DNA of 64,000 nucleotides, taken from positions 372,001 to 436,000 of the forward strand of contig JARWMV010000009.1 of assembly GCA_030998015.1 (NCBI GenBank), in the 5' to 3' direction. Shown here piece by piece: positions 33,753 to 46,466 of this stretch. The translations under genes were made by a program, and so were the position numbers. This DNA comes from Ceratorhiza oryzae-sativae. Taxonomy: Eukaryota; Basidiomycota; Agaricomycetes; Cantharellales; Ceratobasidiaceae. Positions within the stretch are counted from its first letter, which is position 1; the number at the start of each line of letters is the position of its first letter. The notes below the pieces were generated by a model that was not told the DNA's origin, did no database searches, and saw only the letters and a list, made by a program, of their open reading frames with translations.

Positions 33753-35909
33753 CCCGAGAAGAAGGAAGACGAGTGGTCGGATGCACGCCGCGATTTAGTT
33801 TTATCTTTAACGTGGTGCCAAGGCCAGACCCTTGTGCCAAGCCTTCGTCGATCATGGACTGGGTGGCTGTGGACGTATCCGCGTCCCGTGTAGTGCCTCC
33901 CCCGCGCCGCCCACCTGGGACCGTTGCCAGCAGGACTCGGTGGCTCAGCGACGGCGACGGCGGCAACAGCAGCAACGCATACAACAACAAGGATGGCACA
34001 GTTGCGACCGGCCGTGGCGCTTGTTCGGGCATCCGTTCCGTCACCCTTATCGCGGCCCCTGGTCGATCCGAGGGACAAAGGCCGGGCGCTCCTTTGCGCT
34101 GTCGCTGTCGTCGCTGTCGCCTACACGTGTACTCAACGTGCCCGACTCGCCAGTGTCCACTCAGCGCACTCGAGTCGCCAGCAACCCCTCGACGCGCCCG
34201 ACGACCGAGACGAGATATGACGCAGGTTGCCTTCCTATTTGTTGGACAGATCCTTCGCTGCTGATGCGGAAGCCGTGGACCGACGAGAATCGGCTTGGCT
34301 GTCGAACTCGTGCCGTGCGGACATTCGTTCTTTGAATTGCCCGTACCTTGCCCCAAATTTGCACCGACACGCACATGCCTGTCCGGATAAATCTCTAGGC
34401 TTCACGTTACGCGACCCTGGCAATCTCTCGTCATCGCCCGTGGCCCTTCCCACGACGCTGGTCTTCATCGGCAAACGGGTTTCTTTTTCTTCTGTTTTTG
34501 CTTCTTGCCGCCGGCCGGAAAGACACAGCGTGGACCGGAACAGATTAGAGTTTATGCGGGCAGTGTTTTATCCGATCACGTGCTACGCCGAACAGCCCGC
34601 CGGATCGAACCGGGCCGGGCAGGCGTTTGCGCTCACTTGTTTCGTGTTGGAAGTGGCAGGACGATTATTGCCATGGGGGTGCGGGCATTGAACCCACGAA
34701 TTGGACAGCTCGCAGTATTTGGATTCAAGTTATCTCAAGTCATCCATGTCTGCTCTGTGAATACAGCATATAGCCGTGAATCCAGTCATATTTTTATGGC
34801 TCGCAGTCGAGAGACAGTTGATGTCTTACGCTTCATGCGGGTATTGCGGACACTTTGGGGTTCGATTCAATGGGGCCATTCACGCAGGAAAAAATCTTGC
34901 CCTCTCCAATGATGGCGGATGCGCAACGGCCGCCAAACCGCAGAAATGCAAATCGCACGGCCACCTGACATATAATTAGACCCCATATTCTCTAGCTTGC
35001 GATGATTTCAAGAAGAGCGCATGCTATATATTGGTACTCTCAAATCTGACCCGCAACACGGTTAAAACAGGGTAAATCCGATTCCATGCAAAGGCGTGCA
35101 TCACTTTTAGGTATGTTGTTTAGCCTTTTCCGTATATCCTGCCTGGCAGCGTGGATAGATTGTATGCGTCGCTGCAATTCCGCCAACAGGACCGATCATC
35201 TCGGACGATCATCCGGTTCATTCATTTCGGGCTCGGCCATCGTCGTCTTGTCGACCACAGAGAATATCGCTGGATAATCCCCCTAGCGCAGTGAAATCCC
35301 CGATGCTCTGCCTTTTTCGAAATACAAGCCCATACCCTGTTTGTGTGACTTCTCATAACTGGCGAATTAGGCGCATTTAGTTTATAGTTGGTAAGGCGTT
35401 GCACCTTCCTATTTTACTCCAGCAAATTTCCCTGTGGTAAACGCGAATGATTTCGGAGCTGAAGTGAGGTTTGTTGAATAGAGACTGAAAGAGTAACTCA
35501 AGGTCAACTCCGCCAGCGCTCATCCACGCAGCCGTTTGTATGAAACGTGAACATTATACCGTGCCGTTTGGATGGGAATCCCAATGCTTATTCATCCGCT
35601 CGTAAGATTTGGAAAGTCCGAGATACTGTAACCCCATTAAGTTTTGGGCGAGCCTGCCATACTGGGGACATGGTTGCGCAATTATCACGCGTGCCTGGAT
35701 GATAGTCTATTTAAGCAGACCATCATGCAGAGCCCAGGAGATTAGGGTTGATCACGAGCACACATGAGCATGTGATTTGCGCTAAGCGAGCCAAATTCGA
35801 ATGAGAACGTTGGGAAAGCTCGTTGGGGCTCAATGATCGAGTCATTTTGGTGAATCATAAATACGCTCTTTTCGCACGGTCTAGTCCGGGAATCATCTCC
35901 AATCACAAA
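33753..35909. other. Intergenic region, GC-rich left half
   Basis: No gene supported in about 2.1 kb. The left part (33.75-34.45 kb) has long open frames on both strands, but they are arginine- and proline-rich by-products of high GC with no motif. A tRNA-like T-arm lies near 34673-34697 but no full cloverleaf can be drawn. Confidence 0.4.
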
Positions 35910-36862
35910 ATGGCATACGTTAACAAGTATGTCCCGCCTCAGCCTTCGCCAGAGCCAGTCGTTTTGCCCTCTCCAAACGAGCCCTATGACTTGAACTTTT
36001 GTTTCCCTGTGAAGAAATTGGAAACCGATCGCTTGAAAGTAGTTCCTTTCATAGTAAGTGCATCTGAATCAGCATATAATTTCCTTCGTAACCTCTTGGT
36101 GCAGCCTCATATCCATGCCAAAGCGGTCTACAGCGCGATAACGACGTATCCTCAGGTGATGCACTTTATGCCATGGCCCGATTTTGCCACGCAAGCGTTA
36201 TTTGAAGAGTACATTGAGCTCAAGGGTCGCCGGGATCCTGGATGGTGTTTGTTTGTGACACTAAGCAAAGATGGTCTAAACGAGGAAAACGAGCTGGATC
36301 CCAATGAGAGTGAGTTTCGAATCAAGCCTTGTTCCGGTATGTAGCTACAAAACTTGATTTGTTTAGTATCTCGTTTCCTACTCGGCACTATTGCGTATTG
36401 TAATTCTTCCATCGACCTTTCTTCACTGGAGATTGGATTCATCATCGTCTTACCGCCATATCAACGAACGTTTGTTTCTACCCATGCCATTGGCCTTATG
36501 ATGATCTATGCCCTTGATCTTCCGGAAAATGGGGGACTCGGTGTGAGGAGAGTTCAATGGCAAGCGCATGCGAGCAACCAGGCGAGCGTCAAGGCAGGAA
36601 AACGACTCGGTTTCAACATGGAGGGTGTAATTAGGTTCTTGGGTTCCCTTGACTCGTTTTTTTAGCATTGGTTGAATTAACCTCGTCTCATCCAATTAGG
36701 TGGCAACGTCCCCTCCCCGCAGGGAAGGAATCCAGCGAGCCCTATCGTACCAATGACTCACTCGGCCTCCCTGGTCGACACTCTGCCATGCTTTCAGTGT
36801 GCTGGGATGACTGGCAGAATGGCGGGCGAGACCTTGTGGTGAATCTAATGGCAAGAAAATAA
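35910..36862 (+). CDS. GNAT-family N-acetyltransferase (RimJ/RimL-like)
   Basis: Transfers an acetyl group from acetyl-CoA to an amine; substrate unknown. Four exons. Exon 1 starts at ATG 35910 (MAYVNKYVPPQPSPEP, then LETDRLKVVPFI). Exon 2 begins about 36104 (PHIHAKAVYSAITTYPQVMH, then WCLFVTLSKDG). The 57-nt intron near 36310-36366 leads to the acetyl-CoA core: RFLLGTIAYCNSSIDLSSLE, GFIIVLPPYQRTFVSTHAIG and RRVQWQAHASNQASVKAGKR LGF, the beta4-alpha3 and N-S-K region. The last intron joins IR to WQRPLPAGKESSEP and CWDDWQNGGRDLVVNLMARK, stop at 36860-36862. Without that intron the frame would stop at 36663, but the downstream exon matches fungal GNAT proteins. Confidence 0.87.
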
Positions 36863-37014
36863 ACAGGGGTATGCGCACTGTTTTGAGTGCAAGACCGGAA
36901 GGGAACAACCCAGACGTTCTTCGATTGGGTGTCATGTATCCTTCGGGGTGAATTCGAGTGGCATTGAAATTAATTGTTGTAGTGGTTCAGTCTACATGTT
37001 CATGTTCCATGGAA

Positions 37015-38175
37015 TTATTCAAGCACGAGATCGAATAGTTGCAGGCGTTGTAGCGATGGGCAAGCCGCTTTGAGCGCTTTATACAACCCTCTCTCTTGCA
37101 GAAAAGGTTCTTCTCTCTTTACCCAAACAGTAAGCCCTTCGCGTTGTATGATTTCTAGCATCTCTAAGCCTTGAAACGTTGAAAGATTCAGACGTCCGAG
37201 GCAATCCAGGATGGACTGGTAAAAGTTATCAAACACCTGGTGGATATGTCGGTCAAGATGATAGAACGGTCTCTATCAATTGACTCACGTCTGTCGCATG
37301 TTGTTGCCACATCAGCCGATTTGAAGTGCACAGAGGTTCAGGAAGGACCAAGTTGATTGCCAATCGTTTTGGCCGTACGGAACGATCAGTGAGGGCGGCG
37401 AGGAACCCGTTAGATCCCAAGATGGCACGAATCATCCAAAGATATGAAATGGAGACATCGATTGCACGAATACGATTTGTCGATTGGGATAGTGAATGCG
37501 CAAGCGCCTTGTAGTCACTCGGACTTAGGGCGGCAGGACCGGTGCTCACGCTCTCGACAGGTCGACCAGGAATCAAGGCAACCAGCGTTTCGCAGCTCGC
37601 GGAGATCGATTCAAGTTTGGGAAGCGACCCAGGCGTGATATTACGAATGACAGTTCCCACATTGATTCCACCACGTACGCTTCGCAAAACGACGAATTCT
37701 TGGAGTGAGGTTTGTTTCTCGAGAAAGCGAGAAAACTCTTTTCCGGAAATTGCAGGGCAGGCTAGTCGTATTAACAAGAAAGAGTAGGTGATATCTCTGA
37801 ATATGGACTTTACAGCCTTGTGTTGGAGGGAAAGTGTTAGATCACGAAGATTGCAAACTTGAGACAATGCTTGTCGTATCGAATTCGCAAGTGGAAACAA
37901 AAGCTTTGTAGTCATTTGCTTGGGACGAATACAGAGATATTTAGGGAGGCTTCTGAGATGAGGGCGACCATTTGCTAGCGTGTCAGAAAAGGCATCGACT
38001 GCGCGACGACTGTTCAATGTGATGCTCGTGTAAATTTTGGGGTTAGTGTGGTGTAAAACTCGTGGTTCAATAAGACAAGTATGCACAGATTCGAGCGGGA
38101 ACAGTGCGTAGCAATGTCCAGTATTATTTCAGTTGGAAGACTATGTTTGCCATTGCCTAAAGTGAGCGCAGTCAT
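37015..38175 (-). CDS. F-box-like protein (family member 1, one apparent frameshift)
   Basis: Probable substrate adaptor of an SCF-type ubiquitin ligase, or a member of a lineage-specific family with a degenerate F-box. The start at 38175 gives MTALTLGNGKHSLPTEIILD and then IATHCSRSNLCILVLLNHEF, an F-box-like helix set. Just after LTPK the frame slips by one base in the A4 run (38032-38042 on + strand). It continues as IYTSITLNSRRAVDAFSDTL and a long leucine-rich helical region with SLPKLESISASCETLVALIP. An intron near 37195-37246 joins the last exon, VFDNFYQSILDCLGRLNLST, ending at 37015. The layout is the same as in the three relatives at 38.3, 46.5 and 47.9 kb. Confidence 0.72.
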
Positions 38176-38302
38176 GGTTGGGTTTACAAGATCTCAGCGC
38201 TCCGGCACATGACTAAATAACCCTAATATTGGTAGCTGTTTACTCATAACCCTAATTAAATTAAGAATTATACCAAGAATACAGAGTGTTACAATAACGC
38301 GA

Positions 38303-39400
38303 TCATGCAGGAGCAACTCCAAAAAGCGACATGGAAACAAGGGACGGTGACGAGGACTTCCAAACTTCGAGTTGACTTAGTTCATTTACTGAATGACAAA
38401 ACTCTGGGGTAAGGTCATTGTTGCAGCGCTCGTGACTCAAGGTGAAAGTTTGGAGTTTGGAGAAATTTGCTAGCGCAAGGCGAAGTTCCTCGAATTCCTG
38501 TGAAGAGCTGTATCGCTATAATGGTAGGAGTGCGTCAGCCACATTTTCTCATATTCGCGTAATACCACGTACTTTCAGCCGCGCTCGAATTGAATTGTGT
38601 GTAGATACAAAATCGAGGGGGAAAGAGAGAGTGACGTGTAGGTGCTCAAGGGTATCGTATACGGTGGGTATACTGTCGATAAAGAGTTGTACAGTCTTCA
38701 CTATCTCTTTGCGCGATCGGAGTAATACCACGTCCAAGCGCTGAACGGGCATAGCGGAGTGACACAGCATGTCTCCAAAGTCGGTAAATTCGTTCGTAGA
38801 AAGCGCAGTACAAGCAATTTGTGTTAAGGGTCTTGATGGAAGGAGCGATTGAAGTGTCTGAAACCCAGCAGAAATGCGACGTAGGTTGGGAAAAGCGCCT
38901 GAGGCGACATCTTGGAGTGCGAACCCTCGCGGTGTATGAGAGATGCACAGCTCTTCGACGAGAGTCTGCTGGCTTAGAAAACGAGCCAGGCCGTCACTAG
39001 CATGCAGTGGGCCAGAGAACCGACGAAGCCGGAAGGGAAATGCCGACTCGTGGAATATGGCGTTAAATGGCGCAGGTGCTAGAGATAATACAAGGTTTTC
39101 GACGCTGGGAAGCAAGTGTAGAGCATCGCGTATTGCTTTAGCAACCAACGCATCCATTTGCTTGATGTCACCCCAGGGGGTGCGTAGGACAAGTGACCTC
39201 GTATGACGTTTTATATTGGGGCGTTCGGAGACGATTGTCCTGCAAAAAAGACGAATGGATTTGACGTTGGAAAGATTGACATGACCATAAAGAATGGGCG
39301 TGGTGGACCGATGAAAGTATTGGTTCAGGAGACAGAGGGAGTAGATTTCTCGGATCGAGCAATAGTCGGCGACCGAATAAACGAGATCGAGGGGAAGCAT
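38303..39400 (-). CDS. F-box-like protein (family member 2)
   Basis: Begins at 39400 with an F-box-like motif, MLPLDLVYSVADYCSIREIY then SLCLLNQYFHRSTTPILYGH. An LRR-like helical domain follows (LLPSVENLVLSLAPAPFN, ARFLSQQTLVEELCISHTPR, FPNLRRISAGFQTLQSLLPS). An intron at about 38517-38573 joins SIRARLK to RYSSSQEFEELRLALANFSK, ending VSMSLFGVAPA at 38303. About 345 residues, predicted cytosolic. It is in tandem with member 1 on the same strand, with 127 bp between them. The domain order shows common origin, while sequence identity is low by eye. Confidence 0.75.
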
Positions 39401-39696
39401 GGCTCTGAGGGAATTGAAGGAAAAACGTAGAAAACACTTGATCGCCTGGTCGACTTATAGTTGCAGACAAACCCTATTGACACGAAAAACGCCACGCTCC
39501 AACGTGTTCAGGGCTGATGCGGGGCCCCACTCATTGCTTACCTAAAGGGGCCTCATTTAAACTGTTTTTAGGTTACCCCCCTATTCTCAAGTACCGGGGG
39601 TCGCACCGGGTATGGTAAAAGGGTTCACTGACATTAGAAATCGATGATAAGCAATACTCTATACGCGAATAAATCCCGGGGAAATGACAACACGAC
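39401..39696. other. Intergenic region
   Basis: Short spacer between F-box member 2 and the 3' end of the ABC transporter. No gene seen. Confidence 0.4.
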
Positions 39697-42600
39697 TCAA
39701 CCGCGCCGAACCTTCACGACAAGGAATACCCAAGCCAGAACCCGGTATGCAACCGCGAGGGCGACGACTATCCCTAGATAACGTCCAGTTCGCAGGTCAT
39801 TGGAAAATTTGAGAAGATCAAGGAGTTGCTGGCCGCTTTGAACGAGGCATTCTCCGGATTGAATGGTCTCGGGAGGGCAGTTTAGCTTCAAACCCACGGA
39901 CTCATTGACCGCTATAACGCGTGCAGCATACTGGAGGGCGTGGGTTAGAAGCGCAAGAGGACTAGGTTGTTGAGTCGCACCTTCATTGTGGTCGCATAGG
40001 CAATATCGGATAACCTGGGTTGTCTATGTTAGAGAAGATACATACCACGCTCAACCCAACATACCAAGTAGGGATAGAAACGGATATCAGCCCCGACAAT
40101 TGCACCAATACTGTGGTCACATGTTAGTGGCGAGTGATATCAAAACGGATTTGCTTACTCGTAATGAAGGTCGACACCAACCTACGGGAGGAGGATATGA
40201 GTTATATTTCAACGCAAGTATCCGGCTACTCACGACACGCTCAGGCCGAGCGAATTGGTCACACAGGCGAAGGCAATTCCAAAGCTTTCGCCATTAGATT
40301 GCAGAGCAAAGATGGCAACAGCGTACTCGAAGAAGATTCGGCCATTCGTTTGCATTCCAGCACCGATATTCGTCACAACAGTAAATAGCTGGGATTAAAT
40401 CAGTGACCAGTATATCAATTACGAAGCAAACCCTACCAAAGCAGCCATGATTTCTAGAGGCAGAGCCACCAGTGTAAATCCAATGATAAATGTGGCCTCG
40501 GAATATGCCGCGCTCGATCTGTACTCATGAAAGTACAGATCGCGATCTTTTGGAAATATTGCGATGCAGTTCAGTAGTCCAACAAACTGAAGAAAGAGAT
40601 TAATTTATTGGACATTTGGAGTGACAAAACTGATACACACCGGGACTGGTGAGACCATTTCTTGGAAATATCCAATGCGATCCTGTCCTCCTGAAGGCCC
40701 ATGTTTTAGACGTTGATAGAAGAGCAAGAATAGAACTCCGAGGAACGGAAGTTGCTGCAGCCGAACCCAGAAAACTAGAATGGATTTAGTCCAACCTCCC
40801 AGGTTACGGTTGCACATACATACCAGCTTGTTGTCTCCAGCTGAAATCATGAATCAGCCGACGGAACATGCTAGATAGATATGGCGAACAAACTTACAGA
40901 TTCCTCGTCATCCGCTCTACGATCAAGGGTAGTGCGATCCACATAGGCGTGAATTTCTCTTGGCTCTCGATCTCTATCATGTTCGTTGCTTCTTTCTCCT
41001 GTTCTTGCTCGGTCGTGTCGGTTTTGCGTTGGACATTGGCCCAGAAATCAATGAGCTTGTTCACTCGCTCCCTAGTCTCCTGCTCCCGACTTCCTCGAAG
41101 ATCAACAGAAGCAATATCGAGCAACCAGTCTGCTGGGTTATACAGAGGGGGAACTGGATATCCGGCCAGCGAAAGCGTTTCTTCGACCTCCGTTCGGGGA
41201 CCGGCGTAGGCGACCTGGCCACCTTTTACCAACAGAACAATGTTGTCTAGTTTGTCGATGTAGATATCGGAACGTGGTTGATGGATAGAGAGGATAACTG
41301 TGCGACCGCTCCTAGCAATGTCGTTGAGCGCTGACATTACATTCTGCAGCAGAATTCAGTTCTGGTTCGGTGTATGGTGACCTTTCTTACGTTTGCTGTG
41401 AGAGCGTCGAGTCCGCTCGTTGGTTCATCTACAAACACAGGGTTAGGCAAACGTACGTTTTCCATTGAAGTTTGTCTGTCATACCAACTATAAGAACCGC
41501 CGGATCTGGGCAGGGGTATGAGACTTGAAGCAAACATGCGAGCAGATTGACACACCATTAATCATCTAGGGTAAAATTCAATGAGTGTCGTATTCGAATA
41601 ATTCATAAAACAATTTACCTGGACCGCTAGACTTAGCCTCCGCTTCTCTCCTCCGGAAATGCCCTGTGAAACGTTCAAGTCGGATATCTTGGAATAGATA
41701 ACTTCACTTGCCTTGAGGAGTTCTCCGCCAACGAGATTGTCCGCGCACACATCCAATCCCAGCATCTTCATAACCTCCTCAGCCCTCGCGATCTTGTGTT
41801 TTCGTGCCATGTTCCTGGGCAAGCGGAGGATTGCAGCGTACCGAAGGGTCTCTCGAACCTGAGACGTATCCTCGGTTGACTGTAGTGAAAATAAAGCCAG
41901 AAGAAATGCTAACCGTCAATGCAGGCAAATGATAATCGTCTTCTTGCTCGACGAAGGCGACCTGAGACCGGCTATTCCGATCCATCGGACGTCCATTGAA
42001 CAGAATCTCTCCTTGCGTCGAAAATTTCGCGCCAAAACCTGGATTCAGCCGACGTGATGCGAGGAGTTGTAAGAGTGTACTCTTTCCTGCCCTAAACCAC
42101 GCGATAAGTTCTTCCCTGTCGTAATATCAAAAGTGGAACGCACCCGCTTGGGCCCAATATCGCCGTCACCTGTCCCGAAGGAAATACAACAGAGATGTCT
42201 TTGAGTATCCGTTTCTCGGTCTGGCTGCGGGTTAGCAATGAGCTTTTAGTCCATGTAAAGCCTAAGTGTCGGACTTCGACGTCGATTCGTTGACGAGAGA
42301 TGTCCATATTGCTGGTGATGGTGGATTCCTTGCCTCGATCAGAAGAGTCAATCTGACGAGCATATTGGACGCCGCCGGGCTTGTAGACCTATAGGCCACG
42401 TAATGTCAGAACTAAAGCGTATTTGGAGAATTTTTCATGCTCACGCTCAATATGATACCTGCAAGGACAGGGAAAGCGATAGCCAATCCTGCCAATCCAG
42501 CAAAGTAGTACCTATATGAAGGTTACAGAGGTTCGAATTCGGCGAAATATTCTCATACCCAACTACATGGTCTTTTGGAATCAACAGCCCGACCAAAACT

Positions 42601-45551
42601 TGGTTTCCATCGCACTGTAATTCATCAGCCCCATCAACCCTTCCCGCACTTGATAGAGCCCACCTGGTTTCGAGCCGCACCGACCACGCCTGGACATGCG
42701 AACGTTCGGTCCTTGAATTGACTGATGGCCACGCGCGGAAGCCATACTTGACCGAGCGATATATCAATGAAAACGAGGCGCCAAGAAGGCCACGAGGACT
42801 TACGTAGTAGACAGAGACTGCAAAGTGGACGCACGTTCGTCAGCCATCGGCACGGTAAGTAAATCCAAACTACTCACTCCACTTGATCCACGAGACATAT
42901 ACTGGTGGCCGAAGGAGTCTAGGGTCACGGAATATGGTTGGCGATGGCCACGCTATTTGTATGGAAGGCTTACAGGTATCCAGCCTGATCAAGTTGACGG
43001 TTAGGGTTCGTCTACTCACGTGCCCATCATGAAACTCACATTGAGCAAGAAGAAAATCGATAGCCCGTTCGCCATCAGTGAAGCCTGCGCGTCTGCAAAA
43101 CAGTTAATATTATTTTGATCCCACATAGTGCTCACTCACAAGACCTCTACAGTAAACAGTATCAGAACAATCATTTCATGCTTTGGCTTCGTGTATGCTC
43201 ACCTGCAGACTCGCAGCCAGTAATGCGAATCCGACCGTTCCGAGTTGGACAAGTACACATTCACTGATGAAAATGAACAAATTTCTAGCGAGGTCCTCCG
43301 TACGCATGTTCGCAAGAAAGTAGAGAATGAGCGCGAAAAGACCCGAGGAGAGTGCATGGAGGGGCAAGTTGGCAATGTACTCGGAGAAAAGCCAAGGAAA
43401 CACTTGCTGCAATGCAAAGTGAGTTTGCGTTGGCGGATAATCTCATAATGGAAAGCCTACATAGAGGTGGTCCTAGTGTTCCAAAAGAAATTAGTGATAC
43501 GCGGTATGAAGGAGCGTATAAGCTTCACCTCCCGTTCACGATCGAAAACCACAAGGTCCGTTTCACAAAACTAGAAACGCATCAACTCTGGTCTTACTGC
43601 GCTTTCGAGAATATTGAATCATACCTTGTAAATTGCGTAAATGAGCGACAAATAGAAATAGCACGGAGCATGCTGATAGGACAAAGTCTGATTGGATTGG
43701 GTCAGGATATCAGCTCTAAAAGACGGCAAAGATTCGCAACTCACCTTGAGGGACTGGATATCCGAAGGAGACTAGAGCCAAAGCGCTTCGTCAATCCTTC
43801 GTCATTCATCCTTCAGGAACGGTCCACCTTACCTCTCCCAACCTCAAAAACGCGATTCCAAGTAGCACAGCGATTCCGATCGATTGACAGGCGAAGCCCA
43901 TAATTTGAGCATAATCTCTCGTCACACCTTTTGTTGATCTACCGTTGGAAATCGTAATGAGCCACCGTTGAGATCATCGAAGCCAGGAACAATTTACCTT
44001 TTGGTCAAAACCACGGTCTGCTTCCACATCCCTGGTCGCTTTAATCTATTGATCACTTCTTTATCTCCGTCTTCCTCCTTGGCATACAACAACATCTCGT
44101 CATCTTTAGGAGCCGAGGTTGCCCTTGCCATCGTCGGCCGTTTGACGAGTTCGGCGCTCTCTCATTTGCAATGTCCGACCCTCCATCTTTCCATCCCTTG
44201 ACTAGCCGTTCGACTCGCCTGACTGATCCTTCATCTCGGGGGTCGACACTGCATATGTCGATTAGCCAGTCCAGTGGGTTAACGCCCACTCCCGAATGGA
44301 CCTCCTCCACGCTCTTCGTTTCGTCTTTTCGATCCGTTTGATCTCCGACTCCAGGGCCGTCAATAACGTATCCCATCCTTTCGAACCAGCCGAGGCATTT
44401 GTCTCGTCGACCGGCAAAGACGACATCTCCACGACAGAGAACGACCAGGCGATCAAACAAGGCAAACGCATCCGAGCGGGGCTGATGTAAACTGAGTAGC
44501 ACGGTCCGGCCGCGTCGAGCGAGAGCGGACAGAGTCTGAAGGAGGGAGAATGCTGTGAACGCGTCTAGACCTGTCGTGGGTTCGTCGAGTGCAAGGATAG
44601 AAGGAAGCGTGACAAGAGCACAGCCAATCGACAGGCGACGGCGTTCTCCGCCTGATATCCCCTGAAGAAGAGCCAAGAAGATGAGATTTGGAATTGTAAG
44701 GTGGAAACGTTTGCACCTTTCGAAGAGCACCTCCCACGACCGTATCCGCAGCGTCCCTGAGCCCAAGTTCTTGGATTGTTTGTTCTACAACGAGACGGCG
44801 AGTCTCGGCAGATATGTTGGCGGGAAGACGCAGTGCGGCTGCATACTCGAGCGTCTCTCGGACTGGATGCATGGGATTAGTGACACGCAGGCGTCTTGCG
44901 AACACTTCCATACCAGTGAGATGCGCGAGTAGATGGTCGTGTTGTCTGACAAAGCCTATCCTGTCCTTCATCTTTCGGGCAGAGAGTGTTGTGGCGTCGG
45001 CAGGGCTAAGATTCGCCTGTGTGGGTTCATACTTGACCGATCTATGAGTGCACGTGCGATTGAGAGCCTGTACCAACAGATTAGTAGACACAACTCACCC
45101 GCCAGTCACTGGTAGATTCGCAAGGCGGCCGACGAGGGCATGGAGAAGTGTTGTTTTGCCGCTGCCAGAGCCACCGATGCTGAAATGCACGTTAGTCGAC
45201 AGCGATGAGGGCTGAGCTGGCAAGCTCACATTGCCGTCATTTCTCCGTTGTCGCACCGTAATGACACGTCCCGGATGATTGTGTTTGGTCCGTCATCCTC
45301 AGCACTCGACTTGGAAAACCACCGAGGAAGGGATACCGCAAACGGAAGAGGAAGAGCCTGGCGAGGAGGGGGCACCGCAATCGTCAGGCCGTCTACATGG
45401 AGGTTGTAGGCCGGTGGAGGAGGCAGTGTCTGCAGCACATCGTTGGTCTCGGGATCGTCGGCCCGGCCAAGCACTTGTTTCTCTGGGTCGGTACGGTCCT
45501 GGACACCGCGTCAGTGAGCGCCGGCGACGTCCAAACGATGCTCACCTCCAT
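39697..45551 (-). CDS. Full-length ABCG (White/PDR-like) transporter, (NBD-TMD)2, YOL075C-like
   Basis: Membrane exporter driven by ATP, with two tandem nucleotide-binding and ABC2 membrane halves. Many short introns. Start at 45551 (MEDRTDPEKQVLGRADDPE). NBD1 has Walker A GGSGSGKTTLLHAL (about 45125-45178), signature ISGGERRRLSIG, Walker B ILALDEPTTGLD, and H-loop LLSLHQPRSD. TMD1 runs about 44.0-42.4 kb (QIMGFACQSIGIAVLLGIAF; SSGLFALILYFLANM). NBD2 has GPSGAGKST split by an intron, ISGGEKRRLSLA, DEPTSGLD, and ILSIHQPRSD. TMD2 runs about 40.9-39.7 kb, ending GRYLGIVVALAVAYRVLAWV and VKVRRG. The order and two H-loop HQPRSD motifs fit the yeast YOL075C type rather than the classic PDR5 type with its degenerate NBD1. 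Substrate unknown. Confidence 0.88.
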
Positions 45552-46466
45552 CTTGGACGTGGTCGTCGAGCAACAAGCTGGGGGTGCAGCACATGGACGA
45601 GCATTATCTCATCGCTCCGATCGCTTTCACGGGCCCCGATCGGACATTTCCCGGGCGCCGCATGGTACCTCGTTCCTGCGTCCTATTTGACGGATCCCGC
45701 GATGGAACCACACTCGCCGCCTTGCAAACCCAACAGAAGTGGGCCACCCTCGCAGGTGGCACCGCTTGCCGCTGTTTGGACAGTCCTATCACGCTCGCAG
45801 CAGTTTCGGTTGCCACATGGTCTGGCCCACCAATAACGAATTTTGGCCTCCAGATGCTCCGGGCTTTCAACAGACCCGGCCCCCGTCGGACAGCGATCCG
45901 CGCTATTTTGAGCCATTTTCGATATTCTGTGCTCCGTCCACACAATGACACCTAGCTACGTGGATCCTTTGCTTATGTGGGCGAGTGCTGCTCATCGAGG
46001 CTCGTCGCAGGACGAGCGTTCGTCAGACTACCAACGATGATCGATCCTTGCAAGGGTTCAGGGTGCTCAATTAACCATCTGGTATACGAAAATAGATGCC
46101 CTTGTGCTCAAATCTTGTTGACATGGTTTTAAACCTCGACGTTGGGAGAGGACAGTTCTTGGGTCCATCACCAACCATCGGCGCAAAAGGACGCACCTAA
46201 ATTATTGCACGAGACAGCTACAAAAGTGCACTTAATGCTCAATGCGCTACTCAAATCAACAATTGCATAGCATTCCTGGGTATATGCGCTATATCTAGGG
46301 CGGTCGCTTTGAGATCAACCGCCTGCTATTGGGTATCACAATAGAATTTTTTGCTTAAAATTCAACGCGAGAATAAGTGGGCTAGCGGAATGGCAGCATA
46401 ACAGATGCTCCTCATTAGGTGGAGTAACCAAGAACGATCTCGCAGGTGGCAAGATTCTGATTGTGA
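45552..46466. other. Promoter region between ABC transporter and F-box member 3
   Basis: Divergent spacer of about 0.9 kb. Moderately GC-rich open frames at 45.6-45.95 kb on both strands show no motif. No other gene seen. Confidence 0.4.

Noticed and set aside
33568..34374. A 268-codon frame on the minus strand upstream of the chitin deacetylase, plus long + strand frames in the same place
   Set aside because: The region is GC-rich and open in several frames at once. The products are Arg- and Pro-rich with no motif, and the deacetylase signal peptide begins independently at 33752.
34673..34745. tRNA-like T-arm (minus strand GTGGG-TTCAATG-CCCGC)
   Set aside because: No matching acceptor 5' strand, D-arm or clear anticodon stem could be drawn, so at most a fragment.
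40516..40542. Inverted repeat CGATCTGTACT/AGTACAGATCG
   Set aside because: It falls inside ABC transporter coding sequence (RDLYFHEYRS on the minus strand) and is explained by codon constraint.
45279..45836. A 185-codon + strand frame
   Set aside because: Antisense to the N-terminal exons of the ABC transporter and without motif.
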